A model generated the notes under the pieces. It made no database searches, was not told the origin of the DNA, and saw only the letters and a program-made list of their open reading frames with translations. DNA of 64,000 nt from Pestalotiopsis fici W106-1 (lineage: Eukaryota > Ascomycota > Sordariomycetes > Amphisphaeriales > Sporocadaceae), in contig NW_006917103.1 of NCBI RefSeq assembly GCF_000516985.1, positions 1,054,001-1,118,000 of the forward strand. The letters run 5' to 3'. The stretch's first letter is position 1. Each line of letters opens with the position of its first letter. Below, in pieces: positions 1-10,897 of this stretch. The translations under genes were made by a program, and so were the position numbers.

Positions 1-675
1 GGGCTTGAGAGACACTCAGGAGAGTTTGGTCCCCTATTTTGTTGGTGTTTCCGATATTCATAGGTTCGGAGATGCGACGTTGACGCTCGTCGAGCACTTG
101 CCCAGAATCCGCACAACCATACGAGCTTCGTTCAGTGACATTATTGGATGCCAGTGTGACAGCATCTTGTACGACTTGTTCTTCTTGCTCATTAGACGGC
201 AGGTTATGATAGGCAGACCCATTGGTAGATGTGACATGCTTTATACGGACGGCTGTTGCAGTCAAGCCTGCAGTCTTCGCATCTGGGTAGGCACACTGCA
301 GCGATTTCGAAGAGCAACGGGCGCAAGGAAGTCCTTTTGAACATCTCTCTCTCGCTTTAGCACACTCCAAACAGGCCCTTTTCCTCTGAACGCCGGTTGG
401 GTCTGGTGGAAGGGCGGTATGAATGAACTCGTGGCGGTGCAATATGTCGCTTCGAGGGTTAGAGCTATCTAAGCATGCTTGACAGATTCATATTCGACAT
501 ACCTTCGCGCGAATCGTTTCGAGCAGGTTGGACAAACAAAGCGCTTTGTTCCATCATGAATTCGTCGATGTCGCTTCAGGTGCTCCCTTCTTTGGAAGCT
601 TCGTGGGCATTTCGAGCATTCAAACTTCACTTCCGCCCCATCAGGTGACCCCGTCGATGATTTCAGAACTGCCAT
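1..675 (-). CDS. C2H2 + Zn2Cys6 dual zinc-finger transcription factor (5' part, cut by window edge)
   Basis: Probable nuclear DNA-binding regulator. Exon 1 (675-503) starts at ATG 675 and encodes one complete C2H2 finger (FECSKCPRSF, then HLKRHRRIH) and the first half of a second. A 53-nt intron (502-450) has GTATGT, a CTAAC branch site and an AG. Splicing rebuilds the second finger exactly (F-x5-L-x2-H-x3-H, ending HRHEFIH). Exon 2 (449 to the edge) continues with a Zn2Cys6 cluster, RACLECAKARERC followed by CARC and CAYP. The rest, including any middle homology region, lies outside the window. The C2H2-C2H2-Zn2Cys6 order is a known fungal architecture; targets cannot be predicted. Without the splice the frame stops at 469. 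Confidence 0.85.
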
Positions 676-3272
676 TTTGAAGAAACCAATGTTGAGAAAA
701 TTCTTGAATTCTGCTGCAAGTGAGGATCATTGTTGAAGGAAATTTGTACATAGTCTAGCAAGGTGCGTGTAGGCGTGGGACTCGCGTATAGTGCATTGTA
801 TTTGATAAAAGAACAAGTTCGGATGTCCCGAGCTTGATGCGGTCTTTCCAAAGAGGTCCAGTTTGCGAATAAGGGGAGAATAGACATTCAAGTATAGGGT
901 TTCTACCCAGATTCCATGGGTTCTTACTGTCCCCAGCGAGAGCCTACACCGAGCCGTAGCAGGTGAGATGTCCCCTGTAGTACAGCGGTAAGTCGTGGAT
1001 ATTCGGGGATACGGGTTGTGGAGCTGCTCTTTGCATTTCAAGTTTTTGAGCCACAGCTTGCGTACTATACAAGGTAGAGGACAATAATAGGCAGCGAGCA
1101 GAGGCAGGTTATTCCGATGAATGCCCTCCACACCCACGCCGGTAGATAGGGCAGGGACAGGACAGGGGCGCATGGCGATAGGTGTGCCACAGTCGATGCT
1201 ATTCGTTCCTCGGCTTTCGATGAGACGAGAGAACTGCACGAGCCGCTTCCCCATGAGCAGTCGACTTCAGACGATTGTCCACTTGGTTGCTTGGGGCCAT
1301 TCAGATCGGAAGATCCAGGTCGGCGGAAAGAAAGCCGAGGAATAGTGTATCCTGGCATGTACGTACATACGTGGTGGACTTCTACCGTGGCTCAGCAGTC
1401 GATCTTGTTCGGGTGGTGGACCCGATCGGAGAGATTCGCTTAGATACCTACTGCTACTTACTCCCATGAGGTGGACCAAGATCTGCCTGAGCCATTCATG
1501 TTGCATGGATCACCAATGGGGTACTAATTGGAGAGGAATCCTGGTTCCAGAGGGATTGTAGGCGCGTTTGTATCGCTGCATAGTACCTGGCGAAAATCCT
1601 AAATGTCAAGCCACTGACTCCCGTAATATAAACCACGTTTGTTCTCTGGTAGTTCTATACAATATCTGGGTATGCAAGGACCCCTGATGAGCGGCGTCTT
1701 GCTGCAGCCAACAGCCTGCAACGGCGAACAAGGGACAGAGTTCGCTTATTTCACACCTTGATCCTTGTGCATATTGGTTACGCATATCTACCCAGTCACA
1801 CACAAATCATGAGAGGGAAACCCCTCAATCGCACCAATTCGCCCACCATACTGCTACATGTCAATCGGCCTATGAAATGGCATTTTCCGTGTTTTCCAAC
1901 GAGTACTCTGGACTGCCCTCATACGCCGGACCCCCCCCCCCCCCCCTGACGAAGCCTCAGTAAGCGGAATCTACACCTACATTGGCAAGTCGCATTTTGC
2001 CGTGTTTTCGCAAGCTCATTATGATTTGGGCTTCTTCCCGAGCTGACGGTTGTTATATCGGTAACAAGGTCACTCAGCTTTGCGATGTCTAGATGGTTCT
2101 CGCCATATCAGAATGTTGGCAGTATGCAAAGGCAGCCAATACAGTACGGGTGCCTCTCACTTGGCAATTCGCTTGCATGCATCGTTCATGTATGACGCGA
2201 AGACCTGACAGTGACAGCGACAATGACTGCATGATGTATGCGACAATATATTGCCAATACAGCATCTGTCAGAATGAGATATAGGTTGACCACAATGCTG
2301 CGTGTTCTTTTGCATCGGTAGTGTGATGCTGTAAGATTTCGTGTCTCTTTCACATTCGCTCCAGTGGCCTCCATGCTCCCTTATGCCGTGATACCACACA
2401 CGCTGCTCCTAGCGCACATCGTTTCAAGATGTCTGCGACGCGACGGCACAACTGTGGCTGGTGTAGTCTCAAATGGACACCAGAGACTAGAATGAATGCA
2501 GGGTTTGATCCAGAAGAGAAATGCGATGGGCAACAGCCATTGACCGTGATCGCTACTATGTAATTAGTGGCCATGGGGACGAATCCAATCTGCAAACCGC
2601 TAGCTGTTTCTGGCTTGCTATAGACCAGGTATATGCACTAATGTTCTAGCAACAACCTCTCGAATTAGTTTACCAGGAAGACCGGTGAAAACTCAATCTC
2701 CCCTCGTCCGCGCTGGAGCAAGGTCGTGTCTCCATAGAGCCGCCTGCGTTCTGGCAGGTGGAATGGGTCGAGTGCGAATCCTAGCGATAGAGAGCTCAAG
2801 GTTTTCCAGGCTCTTGAATCTTTTAGGCGAACCTCTGTGTTGGGACCTTGGTGGGCGCCAGTCTTGGGGGAAATTGTGGCATGGACCATTATCGAATCGA
2901 GGCGTGACATGACATGTACTCCAGGCCACAGGCATATGGAATACATTTCTGTTAATATACCTGGTAGTGAGGTGGATGCAAAGCTTCGGCAGTAGTTTAG
3001 CGACCGACGGTCTTGCAGCCAGACAGACACTAGGAAACAGAAACCGTTTCCTTATTAGTGCGGCTCAGGATGGCTGAATTAGGACGAGGTGGTATTTTCC
3101 TCCAGTTTACCAAGGTCCTTTACATGGCGAAAAGAAAACAACGGTGCAGTGTCAAAAATATAAGCAGTTCACTTATGCAATCAGGGTCTCGGTATTAAAC
3201 ATCAGCACAAACATTGGCAAAAATTACAAGGTGAGAGATCATGAAATGATCCCACACAGTGTGAGTGTTTGT
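676..3272. other. Gene-poor intergenic stretch
   Basis: No supported gene. Short open frames on both strands lack conserved motifs and coherent splice signals. The only striking element is an uninterrupted run of 16 C at 1931-1946. Confidence 0.6.
1931..1946. repeat. Poly-C tract, 16 nt
   Basis: An uninterrupted homopolymer of C in intergenic DNA. The true length may vary or be a sequencing/assembly artefact. Confidence 0.9.
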
Positions 3273-3370
3273 CCCTCGAGCCGGATTTGAACCGGCGACC
3301 TGTGGATATTCCTGAAATCTGGAATTGTAGCAATTACAGTCCATCGCTCTGCCAACTGAGCTATCAAGGG
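3273..3370 (-). tRNA. tRNA-Tyr (anticodon GUA) with intron
   Basis: The minus strand folds as a tRNA. The acceptor stem pairs CCCTTGA with TCGAGGG. The D arm contains TAGCTCAGTTGGCAGAGCG. The anticodon loop CTGTAA carries GTA (plus-strand 3335-3337). The T arm GCCGG-TTCAAAT-CCGGC is perfect. The gene is 98 nt, while the folded parts sum to about 72 nt, so an intron of about 26 nt follows the anticodon. An intron at this place is usual for eukaryotic tRNA-Tyr. One pair at the base of the anticodon stem looks mismatched, so exact intron ends are uncertain. Confidence 0.92.
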
Positions 3371-5309
3371 CTGGCGATATTATCACAAGTGTCTTGTTGG
3401 GTCTCATGAGGTTGTGAATGACCTAGGGCTTGACCATTATCCACTACTCACGATGCCATGCCGACGAATATAGTGGAGCCACTACGCAGCGCCCATTCCG
3501 TGGCTCTGGGTCCGCTTTATCAGTTTGGTAGTATACCTAGTACCTATAGGTAGTGTACATATGCTCACTAGTATATACCAACCCCGGATTCGAATAAGCA
3601 GCTAGGCCAACCCTTTTGGATCTCATACGTATGAAGATCGTCGAATAAGAATGCGAAAAAGCCCACGAATAACAATTTGTAGACCATGGGCCCGTGGCGT
3701 AGAGCCGCGGATGAGTTTGCCCAAGTTTCACATTCCATGCGTAGAATCCCCAACAGCCCTCCAACCTTCTCTCGCCTCTTGGCCGAGGACAGATAGATGC
3801 CCCGAGATCCCGATTTTAATGCACGATCGATCGCCGCACAAACCCCTGATGCAAATGATTCGCATCCTCATCCACATCTTCTCCCCCGAAAAAGCTATTC
3901 CGACTGAAAGGTAAAGGCCAGGTAAGGGGGAAAAGGTTCAATTTGGCTGAGAAACTCTAAAACCCCTACTTTGAAGATCAATGCATGGAACCCGACAACC
4001 AAGACACCCAATGACTTCAACGATGCAAGGATCGATTCCCAAGCCCCCAATCAACAGGGTCCGGGATAGTTACGTGTTATGTGTACGAGTCCCCCTTCTA
4101 GAACAGGATTATGCACTCTAGAAAGGCCAAATTGTGCGTCCCTGGCGTTTCGCGCGAGCCAGAAAGGCTTTGCATGCAGCGTTACAAGCTGGGATGACTT
4201 TGCCGCCCTTCACCGTCCCCTCCGAGTGCACATCTTCATCAGGTTTGGGAATCTGCCTGCCCAGCATCTTAACGGTCGGTAATACTCGATCCAATGAGTA
4301 CCGCGCCAACCACGCAGATTTCGCCTGTGGCTGTCACATCAGATTCCCACGTTGGATTGATTGATTGAGCGTCAGCATGGCCCTTGGGGGTAAGGAGGGA
4401 AGGGAAAAATAAAAAAGAATTCCCCACACCCAAAGGCCAGGAACGGTGATGTTACTGTAACAGTGACATTTTACCCAAATGCCTCTTGTCCCGGCAGAGA
4501 GGGAAAGTATTGCCTGGCAACCTGGCACGAGATCTTCTTTGCGCTCCACCGTGCCGCGGGCCTTGCGCGCTGATAATACCTGAAATGCAACACAACGTCC
4601 GAATACGGTTGAATGGCAAAGACGGTTGGGCTTCGTATCTCGGGGCGATCTACGGCACTTGCCGAACCGCCAATACACCACCCACAATCGGCGAAAGGTG
4701 GAGGGGACCTTGTGAATCCAAATACCGGCCCACGATCACGCATCCTCAGGTGGTGGTATTTTTTACCTGCCCGCAATTTGATCACACCCTAGGTCAACCG
4801 TCATAACTTGATACTCTTGTAACCAAATCTCTGCATATCTTGGGACTGGCCGGACCATGCCGTTCTCGATTCAAGAATACAGAGTGGCTTTCTGCGGATC
4901 GATAGATCTGGTATAATTCCTCGACCCGATCTCTAGCTTGGACCGCGTCTCGGGAACTACTCGATTTCCATCACACATTGAGGACATCAAGCAAACATCC
5001 AAAAACAGGGGTGTATGACACATTGTAGTTTCCTTCCGAAATTGTAATCAGGAACAGAATTGGCGACAGTCTCTTCGGGGGAGATCGAGGCCTGTCACCC
5101 GGAGAGCAGAAAGCAACCAAAGACTGTGTGATCCATGTATGTCTCGTAGGCTCAAGTCAGGGCATATGAAATCTTGATACATGGTGGATAATACGATTGC
5201 ATTCCACAGAGTGATATCTGGCCATCCATTTCATGACATCAATGCTCTACAGTGTTGATACCGCCGTCTGCCCTGATTTCCATGATTGTTTGCCCCCAAA
5301 TGACAAGAG
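3371..5309. other. Intergenic region without a supported gene
   Basis: Several unrelated open frames of 60-117 codons overlap on both strands near 4118-4806. None shows a recognisable domain or a consistent set of splice sites. I see no tRNA, repeat or mobile element other than the tRNA upstream. Confidence 0.5.
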
Positions 5310-6703
5310 TCAGATAATGAATAGGTGAATGAAAAGAGGTAGATTGGATCCCTCAATAAGCTTTTGCAGTCGTGCAACATATCCGGTAGATACTCTCGGG
5401 GATTTGCTCTGATCAGATACTTGATGACTATGATCCATTGGCGGGACCACGTCGATGTGATTTGAGGTCGGCAAGTGGCTGCCGCCCTCACTTCCATCTT
5501 CCTGCAGAGTCACTGCTGTTATTCCCCCATCCCACCAGGCGCCTACGTCGGCATCCTGTCTGGAGCGGTTGGTATCGGTTCTGCAAGTACTGACTCGCTC
5601 ACGGAACATCACAGACAACGCCTTGGTGCGTGACTCCGCCATAGCCGCTCGTGGTAGCAGATGCATTGGGTGCGTTCTGATCAGTCCAACTCTCCGAAAG
5701 ATCCACCGTCGCGCTTCCCCGTGATCCTGTGACCCCGACCTTGGAGTTTTCATGCCCCTGGTGTAAGTTCTGACCCACAGATTGCATCTCGGGAACTTGA
5801 AGCGCCTCTTTCCACTTTGCCAATATCATGTCCTCACGTATCGTATCCATGGGACTCACTTCAAGGGTTCTTGTGGACGTTGCTTCTTCCACTGAGGCTG
5901 GCCATGGTGATAGCCATTCAAGGCTCGCCTGAGAACATGAAGTACTTTTTTAAACCCTGTTTGACTTTGCATTTGGACTGCGAATCTGGTTTCTCCAAAA
6001 CAAAGTTGGTTTCCACTTGCATGAAAAATGCTTACCCGTGGTCTCTAAAAGCAAAGGTTGTATGGAACCAGTCTGGGCGTAATTGCCGGTTTTCAAACTC
6101 ATCTTCACTGATGTCCCATCCTAAGATTATACCTCCATCTGCGGGAGTTGAATATTGGTTGGCTTGACACTCTCTACTGGCTCTTTTGGATCTGCGTTGT
6201 TCATAGTCTACAATCACCCGCCCGAGGCTAGCAACACCGCTACGGTCGATGTAAAGAGTCCCTTTTATATTTCTTATCTCCGCTCGTTCGCCAAATGTGC
6301 CACTAGGATTTTGTGTACCGTGCTCGATTATACCCTCAACTATGCGTAGCTTAAGTAGAGGCTCTCCAGCAGCAGGATGCCTTCAGCAGTCTTCGTAGCG
6401 CTTATACAGTGGGAACAGCACATATGATCCTTTGGAAAAATGAACCCCAGAATCCCCTCGCCAAAGTAACGATGCACCCAACTGGATCTCGTAAGCAGAA
6501 AGTTCCATTCACCAACATTTTGGCAATACTCCCTTTCCCTAGAATTGTGTTGAACCGTCCAAGCTTTGAAACGGTCAAAGTCACATTATCCATATTTTCT
6601 GCAACCTTTGAAACACTGAAGCTGCGACAGTTGAACGCCTCAGTACACCGAGAGTTGGCCTGTCTTCGTAATCATGCTGGTCATTATGCTCAGCAGCATT
6701 CAT
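5310..6703 (-). CDS. Tentative five-exon hypothetical protein (orphan)
   Basis: No family is recognised. The model is assembled from frame continuity: exons 6703-6585, 6538-6408, 6339-6036, 5923-5603 and 5559-5310, giving 374 residues. Start ATG 6703 (MNAAEHNDQHD). Exon 3 is an open stretch of about 100 codons with no ATG, so a start-codon ORF search shows only its tail. Donors are GTGACT, GTATAA, GTAAGC and GTGAGC; acceptors are TAG, TAG, GAG and CAG. The weakest points are acceptor GAG at 5924 (a CAG 5 nt upstream gives another frame) and the 43-nt last intron. The C-terminal half is Ser/Thr/Gly-rich and looks disordered. No membrane segment or signal peptide is seen. Alternatives are a different exon chain or a decaying gene. 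Confidence 0.38.
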
Positions 6704-7450
6704 AGTATATATCATGACATAGAAGTAGACAGATCAGTGGAAACCGGGATAGGAATACCTATAGAACAAAGGTAACAACGAAATTTGAAACCAAACATCT
6801 CCTCAAGGAGGAAACTCAATAGAGTATACTGCGCTATCGCTACTTACAGCGACTGACATGCAGCATGTTCATCTACAGGACGTTTGGGGGCGAAAGTACC
6901 TCATTTGAGCGCAAAGTAACCAAGGGACGAAGAGATTCCGCCGGGCCATGAGTCAAAGAGTTGATTATTTACATTCGCCAGTCATGTCGGGTCAATAAGC
7001 CATCATGATATTAGTGGTTGAATCGCACCGGAGAAGGGATAGTCTGAAGGGGCCGATCCAAATAAGGACCAGGGTTAGAATGGCATCGTTCCGATGAGAG
7101 GAGTGGCAGTGGCGAGAGCAATACTATTTCAATGAGCTACAGTCAATACTTGACATTGGTGACCCAATCAATACGCAACCTCCCATACTGCATATTGTCT
7201 CGGACAAAAATCACACGAGGTATACTAGCACAGGAAAAGGTGCACCTACAGTGTTCTCAAGATGTCTATCTCGATAATTGAATCTGCAAAGTTCATTTCA
7301 CATTCCATCTCATTGCTAGCTGAGTAACGCTATTTGAGCCACTCTAGCCGCATTCAAGCCGCACCACATCCTCTATATCAAGTCTACATTGCTGTCCTGC
7401 CTTTTTCCCTCTCGACCACGCTTTTATTGTCCTTTTGACTTTTGTGGCAC
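6704..7450. other. Intergenic region
   Basis: Lies between the 5' end of the tentative orphan gene and the 3' end of the AP-1 beta gene. No coding or RNA signal is recognised. Confidence 0.5.
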
Positions 7451-9813
7451 CTAGAACAATCCCAGCAGATCGTCGCTATCCTTCTTGGGTGCATTTCCGT
7501 CATGCCCTAATTGCTGCGCGGGGGGTGGCGGAGCACTGCTTCCACTGATATCCAATCCAGCGAATCCATTCATCAGGTCGTTGCTACCAGCGTTCATGGC
7601 TGGTGCTTGAGGTGCTGGAGCGTCGAACAAGCCCATCATGTCAGCCATACCACCAGATGGTTGTTGCCCCATGGCCGGGCTCTGCACGCGGTCAGGTGTG
7701 GCCGTGGCGCTGTTTTGCTCCAATGACGCAGGCGCGCCACCATCAAAGTCAATATCAAGCAGGTTCTCAATGTTGTTTTGTGGTGCAGAGCCGTTGGACT
7801 GGGCGGCTGCGACAGCAGAAGCCACACTGGGGTTTTCGGCGAGATTCTCGCGCTGCTCCAGGATGGCCGCACGCTGGATAGCATCTGCGCCGTAACGGCC
7901 CTTTCCGACAAAAGACTCTGGTGGCTTGTGGTATACCGATGCAAGAGTGGAGAGCTCAGCCAGGAGCTGCTCCAAAAGAGCTGGAGGCAGAGAAGTCATG
8001 GTGGTAGAGATGGCGGGCTTTTGCGACAAAATAATGTTCTGCAGAAACTAATTAGACATGACATGAATACAAGAATTGAGAATTACTCACCTTGGCTACA
8101 TCGAGGTCACCAGACAGGAGACGCCAGTAGACATAAGCTCTGTCGCGAATATCGGGGTTGTCGTTGTCTGTTGTGGCGGCCTGGAGAACCTTTTGAACAA
8201 GGCCTTGGCTGCTTTGTGGCTTCTTCAAGAATAGCTTGACTACAGAAGTCAAGATCTGAAGTTGCGTCTGTGTGAACTCTTCAGAGAAAACATCAACAAA
8301 GCTAGCCAAGATCTCATCAGCATTGCTGATCTTTTCGGCATACTCTCCAACAATCCAGATCAAGGATCCTCGAGCATTTGGCTCGTCAAGCTCATCAATG
8401 TACTGGCAGAGAGTCGGGATGACACCCTCATAGCCAGGATACTTTCGCAAAATGTCCTTGATCACCACAACTACTTCTTGAACAACATAGTTGACCTTTG
8501 TCGCTATCAGATCCAGGAGCGCGTTCACACATTTTTCGCTTGCACCCTCAATCTTGATCGCGACCTGACCAATCGCCTTGACGGCTCTCCGTACAAAGTC
8601 CATGTCGACCTCAAGGGCATACTCCTTGAGTTCGCCTAGTAGTTGCTCAAAGTTCTTTTCGTTGGCTATCCTGACCATGATTTCCAATTTCTGAAGCTTC
8701 AGGTAAGCAGGGTCGTTGTACTTGCAGAAAAAGACACGTAACTGATTGCTCAGGATATCGGGCTTGGCCTGAAGGAGCAAGTCAATATTTCGAAGGGCGA
8801 CATATTGGACTTCTGGAGCAGATGCAATGAGTGTGACCAAGGGTGGAGCCATCTTCTTCAGGTACTGTCGCACAAGGTCTGCGTTGATGAGCTTCATGTG
8901 AATGAAAACAACCTTGACAGCCGCCAACACGACACTGGGGTTGACATGTTGAAATTGCGGCGCAACCCTCTCGCAAATGTGCTCGGACTCCTTGACATCC
9001 GTCGGTGGATATGCGGCCAAAGTGGACAGGATCGTGACCCGTCCCCATTCTGTACATTCGTTCAGAGCCATCAGAAGCTTTTTCAAGGTCGGCGGTGTAA
9101 TGATGAGCGCAGCAGTCTCGGGAGCTGTCTCGCTGATTTCGGAAAGCGCCTGGACCGAGTTCGCCACAACCATGGGGTTCGAGTCTCCAATCATTTCCTG
9201 TAGCGTTTCGAGGAAACCGTTCTCTATGCACATGGTCGGGTTGAGGTCAAAGAGCTTGGCAACGCAAATCGCAGCCGTCTTCCTCACATATGGAGACTCG
9301 TCTCTAAGTGTCTTTCGCAGCGGCTCCTCCATGTAATCTACCATCTTGTCGACACGAATGCAACCCATTGTTCGGATAGCGAGCGCGCGGATGAGGGGGT
9401 TCGGGTCTTCCGAGTCCTGGACAAAGGTGTTGACGGCGAGGATACATAGGTCCGGGTGAGACTTTGCGTAGTTCCTGCAACGCGCATTAGTCGTTGGCTG
9501 TGAAGCGACGTGGGGATGATGGAGGGGCAGCTCGAGATTCGATCGGTGAGAAGGTGAAATTGAGACGACAGCAGAAGACTCACATGAGGTATAAATACAC
9601 CAGCTTCTTCTGATCCAGATCCGCAGTTGCAATATTCTTCAGCACATCTGGAAACAGGGCCGACACGTCCTTGCCCAATGTCATTGCCATGATGGTCTTC
9701 TGGATGGACTCTTTGCGCTCCCACGCATATTGGGAAACTAGACCAGCTCGCAGCTCAAACGTCTCACCCTTTCTGGGCACCGCAAATGCGGCGCGCATTC
9801 GATTGACCGCCAT
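7451..9813 (-). CDS. AP-1 complex subunit beta (beta-adaptin)
   Basis: Large subunit of the clathrin adaptor AP-1, acting in vesicle sorting between trans-Golgi and endosomes. Three exons (9813-9584, 9474-8091, 8038-7451) encode 733 residues. ATG 9813 gives [10 protein letters not shown]. Junction 1 restores YLYLM-NYAK, a conserved adaptin segment. The adaptin alpha-solenoid fills roughly residues 10-540 and includes [14 protein letters not shown] and DVMVRA-like helices. The C-terminal hinge is low complexity and contains LLDID, a good clathrin-box match, plus a terminal DDLLGLF. There is no folded appendage domain, as is common for fungal AP-1 beta. AP-1 rather than AP-2 is inferred from overall similarity and the clathrin box. 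It is divergent from the micro-protein gene at 10484. Confidence 0.95.
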
Positions 9814-10483
9814 CTTCAATGTTGGACGGGCTGGAGACCGTTGCAATTTGTCGACGTTGTGTTGTGGTTGGAAAAGGAGAGCAACAGGGCGCCAGTTGAT
9901 ATGGCCACTTGGAGGGTATCGAGGGAGATCAGGGGCCCTGCTAGGGCAACTGCCAGATCATTCGCTTCCGTTTATGCTTTGCTCACGGCTGTTTTCAATG
10001 CTTCGAATCCAGTTCGACTGCCGTTCTGCGTAGGAGGAGAGCTCGCAGCTCAGGTACACTCGCCAAGGTGTCAAGATCGAAGTGTAAAGTAGTAATTAAG
10101 CTCGCCCCTTCGCCCAATTGATCGCCAGCCTTGGGAGCCTTGAGGTGGCATTCTGGACGGCCCTGACGCAGGACCAGGCGCTAATGCTACTACTGCTGAA
10201 AGTCGGCCCAGCATCAGCCACACATGAATGAGCAATTGCGGCTGGTGGGGTCACGAGACCCACGCTAGAATCTGGCCCCGATAGACTGGCCCCCATGCAT
10301 TTTACCATTGCGGAACGAGCTGCAATTTCACTGAAGGGGACATATTCATTCTTTGTCCTTTATTACAGGCGCTGAGATGTCTATATGAATCTGCTGCTTT
10401 CCGACGCCGGTCGTCTGAGTCCATTTTGAGGCAGAATCAAGCTTCCGAACTTTGTCTAATCGCACACGCTCGCCCGTCCTGCT

Positions 10484-10776
10484 ATGGTGAGTACACTATT
10501 CTTGTCCTTGATACTTGAGGTTACGTGCTGTTTTTGAGAAGCGCTAATCATAACCATATAGGCAAGCTTTCCCAATCTGAGACGGCTCTTTATTGAGGCA
10601 AGGTCCGAAGACGAAGAGCGCGCCGTGTCTCGTAGAGCTGTAGGTCTATAATCTCAAGTCAAATAGGGACTCATGATGCTAAGTTTGCAATAAAATAGTT
10701 CTACAATGCAGTCTTGTTCATGGGCTCTGTCGCTGTCTTCAGCCTAGTCGCTCAAAGGATGAACGCATCTAGATAG
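10484..10776 (+). CDS. 52-residue single-pass membrane micro-protein
   Basis: Three exons. Exon 1 (10484-10486) is only the ATG, followed directly by GTGAGT. Exon 2 (10562-10639) encodes an Arg/Glu-rich segment (RRLFIEARSEDEERA). Exon 3 (10699-10776) encodes a hydrophobic segment, about FYNAVLFMGSVAVFSLVAQ, then RMNASR and TAG. Introns are 75 and 59 nt with GTGAGT..ATAG and GTAGGT..TAG. The layout, a charged N-terminus with one C-terminal helix, resembles tail-anchored mitochondrial outer-membrane subunits such as Tom5, but the sequence does not clearly match Tom5. It is convergent with the HIRIP3-like gene (122 nt between stops). Too short for standard ORF finding; expression would need transcript data. 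Confidence 0.6.
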
Positions 10777-10897
10777 TACTACTACATACTACACTGAGTG
10801 TTCTACAAATTTTATTGCCAACGGTCAAAGGCCATGGTTTGTTGAAAGCACTACAAATACAAATTTGAAGCAAATAGCAAGCTTTGTGAGAGAAACA

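Noticed and set aside
727..1254. A 175-codon minus-strand open frame
   Set aside because: No domain, odd composition, overlapped by other frames of similar quality; no splice or context support.
3575..3610. A second GGATTCGAA near the tRNA-Tyr
   Set aside because: Flanks do not pair as a T arm and no acceptor stem is present.
7511..9336. Several plus-strand frames of 70-153 codons
   Set aside because: Antisense shadows of the well-conserved AP-1 beta gene.
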